64,000 nucleotides of DNA, from the NCBI GenBank assembly GCA_027488935.1, contig JAIYAP010000061.1, forward strand, positions 62,001-126,000, read 5' to 3'. The notes beneath the pieces were generated by a model. It did not search any database. It worked only from the letters and a program-made list of their open reading frames with translations, and was not told the origin of the DNA. The position numbers and the translations under genes were made by a program. Positions 25,979 through 34,784 of the stretch are shown here, in pieces. This DNA is from Saprospiraceae bacterium (lineage in GTDB: Bacteria > Bacteroidota > Bacteroidia > Chitinophagales > Saprospiraceae). Every line of letters begins with the position of its first letter. The stretch's first letter is position 1.

Positions 25979-27445
25979 ATGAAAGCACAAACGTCCTTTT
26001 GGTTTGCCATGGCCAGTGTAGCCGTGGTGGCTGCCCTGCACCTTTTGCCCATCTACGCAGGTTTTTCGATTGATCCATCCATTTTGCTGACAGCACGGTG
26101 GTGGGCAATTGGCGCTTTGTGCATTTATGGCTATACCAAAAGCAAATTGACCACCTGGATTTTAATCAGTATGGTGATCGGGATGGGCATTGGGTCCGAT
26201 TTTCCGGCGGTGGGCGCCAACTTGGAGGTTTTAAGTAAAATATTCATACAACTGATCAAAACCGTGATTGCCCCCCTCTTGCTTTCTACCTTGGTGGTAG
26301 GAATTGCAGGACAAAGCAATGCGCAATCCGTTGGACGCATGAGTGCGAAAGCATTTACGTATTTTATTGGCGCTACGGCGATTGCACTTTTTGTTGGACT
26401 GGCGGCCATCAATTTAACCCGTGCGGGAGAAGGCATTCAAAACAAGGCGGCCGTGGCTTCTACCGTAGAATTACCAGCCTCCAGTTTAACCGCCATAGTC
26501 GATTCGGTAAAAGGCACGTACAAGTTGACGTATAGTGGAAAAGAGGTGACACCGCCTGCCTCGAAAGTAAAGCAGGACTGGAAACAAGTAGTGTTGCATA
26601 TTTTCCCGGAAAACGTAGCCAAAATGGTCCATGAAGGGGCCGTTTTGCAAATCGTAATTTTTAGCCTGATTTTCGGATTTGCCCTGCGCCAGGTAGAAGA
26701 TCAATACCGCTTGCCGATGCTGTCGTGGTTGGAGGCCTTGGGTGAAGTGATGTTCAAATTTACCAATATTATCATGTATTTCGCGCCTTTTGCGGTGGGC
26801 GGCGCGATGGCTTACACCATTGGAACGATGGGTTTTGAAGTCGTCTGGAATTTGCTCAAATTATTAGGCACGCTTTATATTGCCTTGATTACCTTTATTT
26901 TACTGGTTTTTATCCCTGTTTTGTACTTTTTCAGAATACCGATTGTACCATTTTTCAAAGCCATTTACGAGCCGGCTTCCCTGGCTTTTGCGACTGCCAG
27001 TTCCGAAGCGGCGTTTCCAAAGGCGATGACTGCGATGGAAAATTTTGGGGTTCCGCGCAAAATTGTATCTTTTGTTTTGCCTACCGGATATAGTTTTAAC
27101 CTGGATGGATCCACCCTCTATCTTTCCCTGGCCTCGGTTTTTTGTGCCCAAGCGGCGGGCATTTCCCTTTCCTGGGAAACCCAATTGGCCCTCATGGGGA
27201 CCTTGTTGCTCACTTCAAAAGGTGTAGCGGGCGTACCGCGGGCTTCGTTGGTAATTTTGGCGGCCACTGTGAATCAGTTCAACATTCCGGAATGGCCCAT
27301 TGCGGTGATTTTGGGTGTAGATGCGCTCATGGACATGGGGCGTACTGCCGTAAATTTAATGGGCAATTGCCTGGCTTCGGCGGTGGTTGCGCGTTGGGAA
27401 GGTGAATTCAATGATTCGATGGACGAAGACAACACCGTTGCGTAA
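25979..27445 (+). CDS. Dicarboxylate/amino acid:cation symporter (SDF/DAACS family)
   Basis: 488 residues with the membrane topology of glutamate/aspartate and C4-dicarboxylate symporters: eight helices and two re-entrant loops. HP1 is seen in FATASSEAAFPKAM (the serine-rich motif), TM7 in PTGYSFNLDGSTLY (equivalent to NMDGT, the sodium site), and HP2 in LTSKGVAGVPRAS. A soluble insert of about 60 residues near 160-220 is longer than in GltP. It imports C4-dicarboxylates or acidic amino acids with Na+ or H+. It is a single gene in a 190-bp spaced setting between the formate dehydrogenase and the BNR protein. Confidence 0.9.
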   Translation: MKAQTSFWFAMASVAVVAALHLLPIYAGFSIDPSILLTARWWAIGALCIYGYTKSKLTTWILISMVIGMGIGSDFPAVGANLEVLSKIFIQLIKTVIAPLLLSTLVVGIAGQSNAQSVGRMSAKAFTYFIGATAIALFVGLAAINLTRAGEGIQNKAAVASTVELPASSLTAIVDSVKGTYKLTYSGKEVTPPASKVKQDWKQVVLHIFPENVAKMVHEGAVLQIVIFSLIFGFALRQVEDQYRLPMLSWLEALGEVMFKFTNIIMYFAPFAVGGAMAYTIGTMGFEVVWNLLKLLGTLYIALITFILLVFIPVLYFFRIPIVPFFKAIYEPASLAFATASSEAAFPKAMTAMENFGVPRKIVSFVLPTGYSFNLDGSTLYLSLASVFCAQAAGISLSWETQLALMGTLLLTSKGVAGVPRASLVILAATVNQFNIPEWPIAVILGVDALMDMGRTAVNLMGNCLASAVVARWEGEFNDSMDEDNTVA

Positions 27446-27557
27446 AACACCCGTTTATAACGGTGGGCATGGGGCTATTTTAGAAAAAATGAGCAAATTG
27501 GAATTTCGTTTTTCTTGACAACTGATTAGTGTGCATATTTGTGCAGAAATTACGAAT

Positions 27558-29123
27558 ATGACCAAATATATGTTGCTTTTTGTCGTACTGGCTTATCTGC
27601 CTTTAAGTGCGCAACACCCCAATGTGAAGATTAGCGGTGCTTTTAATCCCAACGAACCCTCTATCTGCATGGATCCGAAACACCCCAATCGGTTGGTGGC
27701 CGGCGCGAATCTTAACAATGTGTACACTTCTTCGGATACTGGTCAGACCTGGACGAAAGCGCAAATGAGTTCCCCATTTGGCGTTTGGGGCGATCCGGTC
27801 ATTGCGATTGATACCGCCGGCGATTTTTATTTCCTGCACCTTTCCAATCCGCCCGATGGCAATTGGATAGACCGAATTGTGGTTCAAAAATCGACCGATG
27901 CAGGCCAAAATTGGTCGCCAGGTGTTTTCACCGGACTTAACAATACCAAAGCACAGGATAAGCACTGGATCGCGGTTGACCCTAAAACCAATCATTTATA
28001 CGTTAGTTGGACCGAATTTGACAAGTATGGCAGTTCGGTGCCCAGTGATAGTTCGCGTATTTTATTTTCAAAAAGCACCGATGCCGGACTTACCTGGTCT
28101 ACACCTCAACGCTTAAACCAGGTATCGGGCGATTGCATTGATAGCGATAACACCACGGAAGGCGCTGTGCCTAGTGTCGGCATCAACGGAGCAGTATTTG
28201 TGGTGTGGGCGGGTCCACTTGGGTTGATGCTGGATCGATCGCTGGATGGTGGACAAACCTGGTTGGCAAATGACATCAAAGTGGGTGATTTCCCGGGTGG
28301 TTGGGATTACGAAATTTCAGGCTTAGGGCGCTGCAATGGCCTGCCCATTACCGGCTGCGACCATAGCAACGGGCCAAACCGTGGTAATTGGTATGTCAAC
28401 TGGTCCGACCAACGCAATGGCTCCAACGACACCGATATTTGGATTAGTAAAAGTACAGACCAAGGCAATACCTGGACGGCGCCGGTAAGGGTAAACAATG
28501 ATGGTGCCGGGAAACAACAGTTTATGAGCTGGATGACCATCGACCAGGCAACCGGATATATTTGGGTGGTGTATTACGATCGGCGGGCTTATCCATCGAA
28601 TAGCAGCAAAACCGATGTGTATCTTGCTGTTTCAAAGGATGGTGGCGCTACTTTTAGCAATACATTGGTGAGTGAAAATAGTTTCACCCCCAACACCGGT
28701 CAGTTTTTTGGCGATTATACCAATGTTACGGCACACAATAACATTGTTCGGCCCATTTGGACGCGACAAGATGGCCCTGCAACCAGCATTTGGACTGCCT
28801 TGGTGGATGTTAGTCAAATAACAACAGCAAGCAGCCCGGAACCAGGCTCGGAAATTCAGGTCGACGAACCCAATTTTCCAAACCCAGCCACCGAAACGGT
28901 ATGGGTGCCTTTTAAAATCAGACGCCGTACCCTGGTCACCATGCAAGTACTGGATCAACAGGGAAATTTGTTGCATACCGAGTTCAGCAACCGCGCTTAT
29001 GAGTATGGAAAGTACACGGAACAAATTAATTTGAAAAAACTGAACCTTAAAAGTGGTACTTATTACGTTATACTGAAAGGTGGTGAAAAAGTGCTGAATC
29101 GGAAATTGGTGGTGTTTAATTAG
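27558..29123 (+). CDS. Secreted BNR/Asp-box (sialidase-fold) protein with T9SS sorting domain
   Basis: 521 residues. Signal peptide MTKYMLLFVVLAYLPLSAQ; a beta-propeller with at least six Asp-box motifs (SSDTGQTW, STDAGQNW, STDAGLTW, SLDGGQTW, STDQGNTW, SKDGGATF); and a C-terminal sorting domain of about 85 residues (NFPNPATETVWVPF ... LKSGTYYVILKGGEKVLNRKLVVFN) that marks it for T9SS export and surface attachment. Asp-box propellers occur in sialidases and in other glycan-binding or unknown proteins. The sialidase arginine triad could not be assigned with confidence, so enzyme activity is open. A GTG at 27531 is possible, but the ATG at 27558 starts a clean signal peptide. Confidence 0.82.
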   Translation: MTKYMLLFVVLAYLPLSAQHPNVKISGAFNPNEPSICMDPKHPNRLVAGANLNNVYTSSDTGQTWTKAQMSSPFGVWGDPVIAIDTAGDFYFLHLSNPPDGNWIDRIVVQKSTDAGQNWSPGVFTGLNNTKAQDKHWIAVDPKTNHLYVSWTEFDKYGSSVPSDSSRILFSKSTDAGLTWSTPQRLNQVSGDCIDSDNTTEGAVPSVGINGAVFVVWAGPLGLMLDRSLDGGQTWLANDIKVGDFPGGWDYEISGLGRCNGLPITGCDHSNGPNRGNWYVNWSDQRNGSNDTDIWISKSTDQGNTWTAPVRVNNDGAGKQQFMSWMTIDQATGYIWVVYYDRRAYPSNSSKTDVYLAVSKDGGATFSNTLVSENSFTPNTGQFFGDYTNVTAHNNIVRPIWTRQDGPATSIWTALVDVSQITTASSPEPGSEIQVDEPNFPNPATETVWVPFKIRRRTLVTMQVLDQQGNLLHTEFSNRAYEYGKYTEQINLKKLNLKSGTYYVILKGGEKVLNRKLVVFN

Positions 29124-29190
29124 GCTTTAACTTTCCACCACAACGAGCCAATTAGCACCATAAAGTAGAATAAAACCTTTTATTTTCGGA

Positions 29191-30807
29191 ATGAAAAATC
29201 CATTTATGCGCATTTTTCTGGTGTTCTTGTATTTGGCAGGACTTTATACGCTTGCTTTTGCCCAGGTTCCCAAGGTTACCATCAGTCCTGAACTAAATTT
29301 AGACAAAAACAAATCATTTCAAAGCCATTTATACTCCGATTTAAGTGGTCACTATCTTTTTTTTGAAGATGGGTTTAGCCGTACTGGATTTAACCCAGTT
29401 GGATCAGCAACGCGTGTATTTATTGACAAATATGATCCCGATTTCAAACTGTTGTTCAGTAAAGGGTATGAACTTGAATATGATGGCGTAAATTCTCGGG
29501 GTGTACGTTATTTTAATGGCCAGTTTTTATGGCTTTTTTCAGAAACCAATAAAAAACAAAAATATTTACGGTACAACCTCATGCCCATTGATTTAAACGG
29601 TGTAAAGGCCAAGCCGTTGGAGTTGATTCAGCAACCGTATGAAATCTACGATGATAAACTTATACCAAATTGGAGCATTTCCAAAGATTCCACTAAATTA
29701 CTATTCACAGCCATTCATGATATTGATAGTCGAAAATTGCCATTTACGGTGTTTATTTCTGTATTGAATAAAGACTTAAGTGTTAATTGGTCGCGTAAAA
29801 TAACCTTGACCTATAAAGAGAAGCAAATAGACGTTTTGGGTACGATATTGAAAAATGATGGAAGTGTGTTCATGGTTGCCAAGGTATTTAAGCACATAAA
29901 AAGTAATGAATTCGTTAGACCGCAGGATCAGGCATCCTTAGATGATTATGATGTCAAATTGTTTCATTTTACCCAAAATAATGATCAGCCAACAGCGTAT
30001 AAATTGGATTTGGGAAATTCGAATATATGGAAGGTGGAAATGGCAACTGATCAAAATGACAACCTGAAATGTGTTGGATTTTACACTAGTCCGGATATTT
30101 ATAATCACACACGAGAGGGAATATTCTACTTAAATATGACTTCCGGTGGTGAAATTTTAACAAATCAAAAGAGGCCATTTAATGAAAACGAATTAAAACA
30201 ATTTGGCAAAGGCAATACAGCGAAAGTTAGTAAGGGCAGTTATGGGCTTAAAAACGTGTTTGATATTGTGAATTTAATTATGCGACCCGATGGGTCTGTT
30301 GTAGTTGTATCGGAAAATAATGTTACATCAAAATCGGGGGGAGGAAGTAATGGATCACCTTCAACAGTGGAATATTATTCCGAAGATATCATCGTTTTTG
30401 TCATCAACCCAGTAAGTGAAATTGAAAATATTTCGGTCATTCCCAAAAACCAATTTTCCAACAAATATAATTATTTCCTTTCCCATGTTTCATTATTAAA
30501 CGGGGATAATTTGGTGTTTTTGTATAACGAAGACAAGGACAACATGGATAAGCCAGTGAACAACCCCAAGCCTAAAAAAACTAGCAATTTTGACGATTGT
30601 GTCGCTGTAATGACCACATTGTCTCCCAATGGGATATTAACCCGCAGTCCTTTATTTGAATCTAAAGATTTTGAAACCTTGTTTACGCCTGATAAAAGTA
30701 CCCCAATCAATGCGAATAAATTGTTTTTTGTAGCATCCAGGCAGCGATTTTTTCACGAAACACTATTCCGAATTGGAATTATTACGCTACCTAAAAACAA
30801 AGAATAA
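29191..30807 (+). CDS. Secreted protein of unknown function, paralogue 1
   Basis: 538 residues: signal peptide MKNPFMRIFLVFLYLAGLYTLAFAQ, then a long all-beta-looking region with repeated blocks such as KLLFTAIHD, FISVLNKDLSVNWSRKITL and VLGTILKNDGSVFMVAKV, which suggest a propeller or beta-sandwich of unknown class. No sorting domain is obvious at the C-terminus. It is clearly homologous over its whole length to the next gene (same lengths and blocks, for example FQSHL.SD, RYFNGQFLWLFSETNK, DDCVAVMTTL). Codons are much more AT-rich than those of its paralogue. Function unknown. Confidence 0.75.
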   Translation: MKNPFMRIFLVFLYLAGLYTLAFAQVPKVTISPELNLDKNKSFQSHLYSDLSGHYLFFEDGFSRTGFNPVGSATRVFIDKYDPDFKLLFSKGYELEYDGVNSRGVRYFNGQFLWLFSETNKKQKYLRYNLMPIDLNGVKAKPLELIQQPYEIYDDKLIPNWSISKDSTKLLFTAIHDIDSRKLPFTVFISVLNKDLSVNWSRKITLTYKEKQIDVLGTILKNDGSVFMVAKVFKHIKSNEFVRPQDQASLDDYDVKLFHFTQNNDQPTAYKLDLGNSNIWKVEMATDQNDNLKCVGFYTSPDIYNHTREGIFYLNMTSGGEILTNQKRPFNENELKQFGKGNTAKVSKGSYGLKNVFDIVNLIMRPDGSVVVVSENNVTSKSGGGSNGSPSTVEYYSEDIIVFVINPVSEIENISVIPKNQFSNKYNYFLSHVSLLNGDNLVFLYNEDKDNMDKPVNNPKPKKTSNFDDCVAVMTTLSPNGILTRSPLFESKDFETLFTPDKSTPINANKLFFVASRQRFFHETLFRIGIITLPKNKE

Positions 30808-30912
30808 TCAATCTTTTTGAGGCACAAACGGTTGGATCAAGCAAATAATGCCCCCGCTGCTAAGCCTCAAATAAATTCAAATGGCCTTTAAAAAACAAGT
30901 ATTGTCAATCGT

Positions 30913-32520
30913 ATGAAAAACTCACCAATGCGTTACATTTTGGTTTTATTATATTTAGCAGGTTTTTGTGCACACACATGCGCCCAAGCGCCCGTAGTGA
31001 CCATGAGTCCTGAGTTGAAGATTTCAAAAAGTCATTCCTTCCAAAGTCATCTCTTTTCTGATGCAGGGGGCCATTATATTGCTTTTGACGATGAAAACAG
31101 CCGAACCGGTATCAATTTGAGCGGTTCAATCACGCGGGTAATTCTGGAAAAATACGACCCTAATTTCAAACTGGAATTTAGCAAAACGTATGAATCCGAT
31201 AAAAAAGGCGTGGCTTCTTTAGGAATCCGATACTTTAACGGGCAATTTTTGTGGCTTTTTTCTGAAACCAACAAACGCGAAGATTACATTCGTTACAACT
31301 TGTCGCCCATTGATTTAAAGGGCAAAAAAGGCAAAGCAATAGAAGTCGCCAAACTTAAATACGAAAGCCGCGACGACCGACCCACCGTGTTTTGGAATGC
31401 ATCAAAAGACTCGACCAAACTCTTGTTTCGTGCCGTAACCGATGATGACCGCATTGACGCCTATTTTAAGGTGTTTATTTCCGTATTGAACAAGGATCTG
31501 AGCGTCGATTGGTCGCAAAAAGTAGCCCTGCCTTATACCGAAGAACAAGTTGAAGTGCTGGGTACGATTTTGAAAAATGACGGTAGCGTGGATATGCTTG
31601 CCAAAGTGTACGAAGGAAAACGGGCAAAAGAAAGCAAAAAAAATGAGGACCGCAAATCGGTGGCCGCCTATGAGATTAAGTTGTTTCATTTTGCCAAAGG
31701 CGCTGAAAAACCAACAGAATTCCCCTTGCGATTGGGGGATGCCTTTATACGCGGCGCATCCCTGGCTACCGACGAAAAAGACAACCTGAAATGTGCCGGT
31801 TTTTACGCCACTTCTAAAAATGGCAGTATTCAAGGCATGTTTTACCTCGATATTGCGTCCAATGGCGAAATTCGATCCAGCAATAAGAAGTCTTTCACCA
31901 TAACTGAACTGAAACAATTTGGCGAACGCAACACCGATAAGGACCGGGGCGGCGATTTTGGCCTGGAAAACTCTTTTACTTTTAGCGACTTTTTGATCCG
32001 CGCCGATGGCAGTGCGGTCGTTGTTGCGGAAGAAAACTATTTTACCGTTTCCACCAATTATTACGGACGCACCTACACCACCACCACACGGTATTATTCG
32101 AACGACATCATCATCTTTTCCATCAATTCGGCAGGAGAAATTGAGCGCACCTCCTCCATTCCAAAATATCAAATTGGGGTAAATACCAAGTATTTCCTAT
32201 CCCATGTTTCCCTCGTGGACGGCAATAATATCGCGTTTTTCTACAATGAAGACGAAGACAATATGGCCCAACCCGTGAAAAATCCAAAGCCCAAGTTGGT
32301 AAACGATTTTAATGATTGTGTGGCGGTGATGACGACCCTTACACCCGATGGCCAACTGACCCGAAGTCCCTTATTTGAAGCACAAGACGTTGAAGCCCTG
32401 TTCGTACCCAACCTGAGTAGTCCGTTTGATACGAATAAGTTGTTTTTTGTGTCGATTAAGCCAAAATTATTTGGTAAAAACAATTTCCGCATGGGGACCG
32501 TTGTGCTGCCGAAAGCATAA
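30913..32520 (+). CDS. Secreted protein of unknown function, paralogue 2
   Basis: 535 residues, signal peptide MKNSPMRYILVLLYLAGFCAHTCAQ. It aligns end to end with the preceding protein, with about half of the residues identical by eye, and shares its C-terminal pattern (DCVAVMTTLTPDGQLTRSPLFEAQDVEALF). A segment of hydroxyl-rich sequence (TVSTNYYGRTYTTTTRYYSND) differs most between the copies. The pair lies between a BNR surface protein and a GH10 xylanase, which hints at a surface or periplasmic role, but no function can be given. Confidence 0.75.
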   Translation: MKNSPMRYILVLLYLAGFCAHTCAQAPVVTMSPELKISKSHSFQSHLFSDAGGHYIAFDDENSRTGINLSGSITRVILEKYDPNFKLEFSKTYESDKKGVASLGIRYFNGQFLWLFSETNKREDYIRYNLSPIDLKGKKGKAIEVAKLKYESRDDRPTVFWNASKDSTKLLFRAVTDDDRIDAYFKVFISVLNKDLSVDWSQKVALPYTEEQVEVLGTILKNDGSVDMLAKVYEGKRAKESKKNEDRKSVAAYEIKLFHFAKGAEKPTEFPLRLGDAFIRGASLATDEKDNLKCAGFYATSKNGSIQGMFYLDIASNGEIRSSNKKSFTITELKQFGERNTDKDRGGDFGLENSFTFSDFLIRADGSAVVVAEENYFTVSTNYYGRTYTTTTRYYSNDIIIFSINSAGEIERTSSIPKYQIGVNTKYFLSHVSLVDGNNIAFFYNEDEDNMAQPVKNPKPKLVNDFNDCVAVMTTLTPDGQLTRSPLFEAQDVEALFVPNLSSPFDTNKLFFVSIKPKLFGKNNFRMGTVVLPKA

Positions 32521-32558
32521 AATTTTAAGTTTTTCAGTTTAAAAATAAGTCTTTTCCA

Positions 32559-32566
32559 TACTTTTG
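32559..32566 (+). promoter_or_regulatory. Candidate -7 box of the GH10 gene
   Basis: TACTTTTG fits TAnnTTTG and ends 23 bases before the ATG at 32590. A -33 TTTG is not seen at the right spacing. Confidence 0.4.
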
Positions 32567-32589
32567 ATTCCACTTCAAATTTAAAAAGT

Positions 32590-34749
32590 ATGAATCGCAC
32601 CTATTTTACTTTTTTCTCTATAACCATCGGTTTACTCTTGCTTTGCACACGCCTGCAAGCGCAAGACCCTTACCATGTTTACTTGGATACCTTCCTTCAA
32701 AACCAATATAATTTGCCCGCCGTGCAGCAATGGGCGCTGCCAAATACTGAAACTGCGACCCAGGCAGGAATGTACAATTACAACGGTACAACCACCACGT
32801 TCAACCCCGGCAACCAGCCATTTTCGATTGCAACCCGTCGTTCAGTGACTGCTGGATCAAATCCCTGGGATGCAGGCGATATTTTCCCCAATACGAGCAC
32901 AATCAATCCGGGCGACCAATGCCTGGTGATCGTCTGGTTGCGGAGTGAAACGCCCGGTGCCAAGGTCAATTTTTATGCAGAACATTCCAGCACCTATGAT
33001 AAACAGGTGATTTCGACCGTAAAAGTGGGAAATACCTGGAAAATATACGCCGTACCGTTTACTGCCAGTGCTGCTTTCCCAGCAGGTTTGCTCAATTTTG
33101 GCCTGCATTTGGGCTATATCAATCAAGTGATCGAATATGGTGGAATGGCTTGTTTGAATTATAAAAACCTGGTCAATTTTGATCAATTGCCCATTTTCCT
33201 CAACAATGATACATACCCGGGCATAGAACCAGATGCCCCCTGGCGCGCAGCAGCAGCCGCTGATATTGAACAGGTTAGAAAAGCCAATTTGAATGTGCAA
33301 GTACTTACTTCGGGTGGACAAGCACTCGCAGGCGCGACGGTACGGGTTGAAATGTTGCAACACGCCTTCAAATTTGGTACCGCTGTGGTGAGCAATAAAT
33401 TTAATGGTGGTTGGGATTACAATCCCGTTTATGAAGAAAAACTGCTCAATTTGGATGGCAAAGGGCATGGTTTTAACGAAGTGGTTTTTGAAAATGACCT
33501 GAAATGGCCCGGCTGGGAAGGGGAATGGTTCAGCACCAAAACCGAACTGCAAAGCGATGTGCAATGGTTGAAAAACAAAGGGATTACCATTCGGGGACAT
33601 AACTTGGCGTGGCCAAACTGGACCTACAGCCCATCCGACATCAATCCAGCCGTTACCCCGGCCTACCTGAAAAATCGGGTGCGCGCACATATAAACGACA
33701 TATTAAGTTATCCCGGCATTGGTACCGAAATGATCGATTGGGATGTGCTCAACGAAATTACCGCCAATGTACAATACGCCGATTTTTTGGCAGGCACGCC
33801 CGGTTACACCACAGGTCGTGAATTGTATGTCGAAATTTTTAAACAAGCCGACTCTTTAGCCCCCAATTCGGTGCTGTATTTGAACGATTATGTGGCCATT
33901 GAACTAGGAGATGCCACCAACCAGGGAATTGAAGTGTGGAAAAGTCGGTTGGACGAATTGGTAGCTGCTGGCGCTCCCGTGGAAGGCATTGGGTTTCAGG
34001 GTCATTTTAGTGCTTCCCCAACTGGCATTCCAAGGGTAAAACAAATTTATGATGAATTTTATAATACGTATGGACTAGAATCAAAAGTCACCGAATATGA
34101 TATTGATGCCTTGGTGCCACAAGCGACCCAGGCCAAGTATATGCGCGATATTTTGACCATCACCTTTGCCCATCCGAGCCAAAAAGGATTTCTGATGTGG
34201 GGCTTTTGGGATGGCGCCCATTGGTTGGGCAACGCACCTTTGTTTCGGGAGGATTGGTCGCTCAAACCCAGTGGAGTCGCTTTTGTTGACCAGGTTTTTC
34301 ATCAATGGTGGACCGATACCACGGGTTTTACCAACAACAATGGAACTTATTCGACACGCGGATTTAAGGGTAGTTACCGAATCACCGTCACCTGTGCGGA
34401 TGGCAGCACCCAAACCCAGGAAATCAATTTGGACAATGATGTAAACCTGGTGTTTCAATCCAATTGCCTGGCAACCAACACCTTGGCAGCCCAGGCTTCT
34501 AATTTTTACTTTCAAGTTGCGCCAAACATCACCCGCTCTGGAACGCCCATCAACCTGCATTGGAACCCGGATGGCTTATCGGACCAACTCCCGCTTTACG
34601 TGTATGATTGCGTGGGTAAATTAATGCTTAGGGAAAATGTCCCGGCTCAACTGGGCCAATACACCCGTGTTTTGACCGATTTCCCGGCGGGCACCTATAT
34701 TGTTCGTTTGGGAAATGCCAGCGCAAGGGTACTGATTCAATCAGAATAA
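32590..34749 (+). CDS. GH10 endo-1,4-beta-xylanase with carbohydrate-binding and sorting domains
   Basis: 719 residues. After a signal peptide (ends RLQAQD), residues about 25-200 form a galactose-binding-like carbohydrate-binding module. The GH10 barrel spans about 235-590: the acid/base is Glu389 in WDVLNE and the nucleophile Glu502 in TEYDID; GHNLAWPNW and GIGFQGHF are further family motifs. The final 80 residues (PLYVYDCVGKLMLRENV ... FPAGTYIVRLGNASARVLIQSE) look like a T9SS type A sorting domain. It should cut xylan outside the cell. The GH10 call is firm; the exact CBM family is not. Confidence 0.92.
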   Translation: MNRTYFTFFSITIGLLLLCTRLQAQDPYHVYLDTFLQNQYNLPAVQQWALPNTETATQAGMYNYNGTTTTFNPGNQPFSIATRRSVTAGSNPWDAGDIFPNTSTINPGDQCLVIVWLRSETPGAKVNFYAEHSSTYDKQVISTVKVGNTWKIYAVPFTASAAFPAGLLNFGLHLGYINQVIEYGGMACLNYKNLVNFDQLPIFLNNDTYPGIEPDAPWRAAAAADIEQVRKANLNVQVLTSGGQALAGATVRVEMLQHAFKFGTAVVSNKFNGGWDYNPVYEEKLLNLDGKGHGFNEVVFENDLKWPGWEGEWFSTKTELQSDVQWLKNKGITIRGHNLAWPNWTYSPSDINPAVTPAYLKNRVRAHINDILSYPGIGTEMIDWDVLNEITANVQYADFLAGTPGYTTGRELYVEIFKQADSLAPNSVLYLNDYVAIELGDATNQGIEVWKSRLDELVAAGAPVEGIGFQGHFSASPTGIPRVKQIYDEFYNTYGLESKVTEYDIDALVPQATQAKYMRDILTITFAHPSQKGFLMWGFWDGAHWLGNAPLFREDWSLKPSGVAFVDQVFHQWWTDTTGFTNNNGTYSTRGFKGSYRITVTCADGSTQTQEINLDNDVNLVFQSNCLATNTLAAQASNFYFQVAPNITRSGTPINLHWNPDGLSDQLPLYVYDCVGKLMLRENVPAQLGQYTRVLTDFPAGTYIVRLGNASARVLIQSE

Positions 34750-34754
34750 ACCCC

Positions 34755-34762
34755 TACCTTTG
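34755..34762 (+). promoter_or_regulatory. Candidate -7 box of the radical SAM gene
   Basis: TACCTTTG, a full TAnnTTTG match, 22 bases before the ATG at 34785. The upstream -33 element is not clear. Confidence 0.4.
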
Positions 34763-34784
34763 CGCTCCTGTCATCCACTCTACC

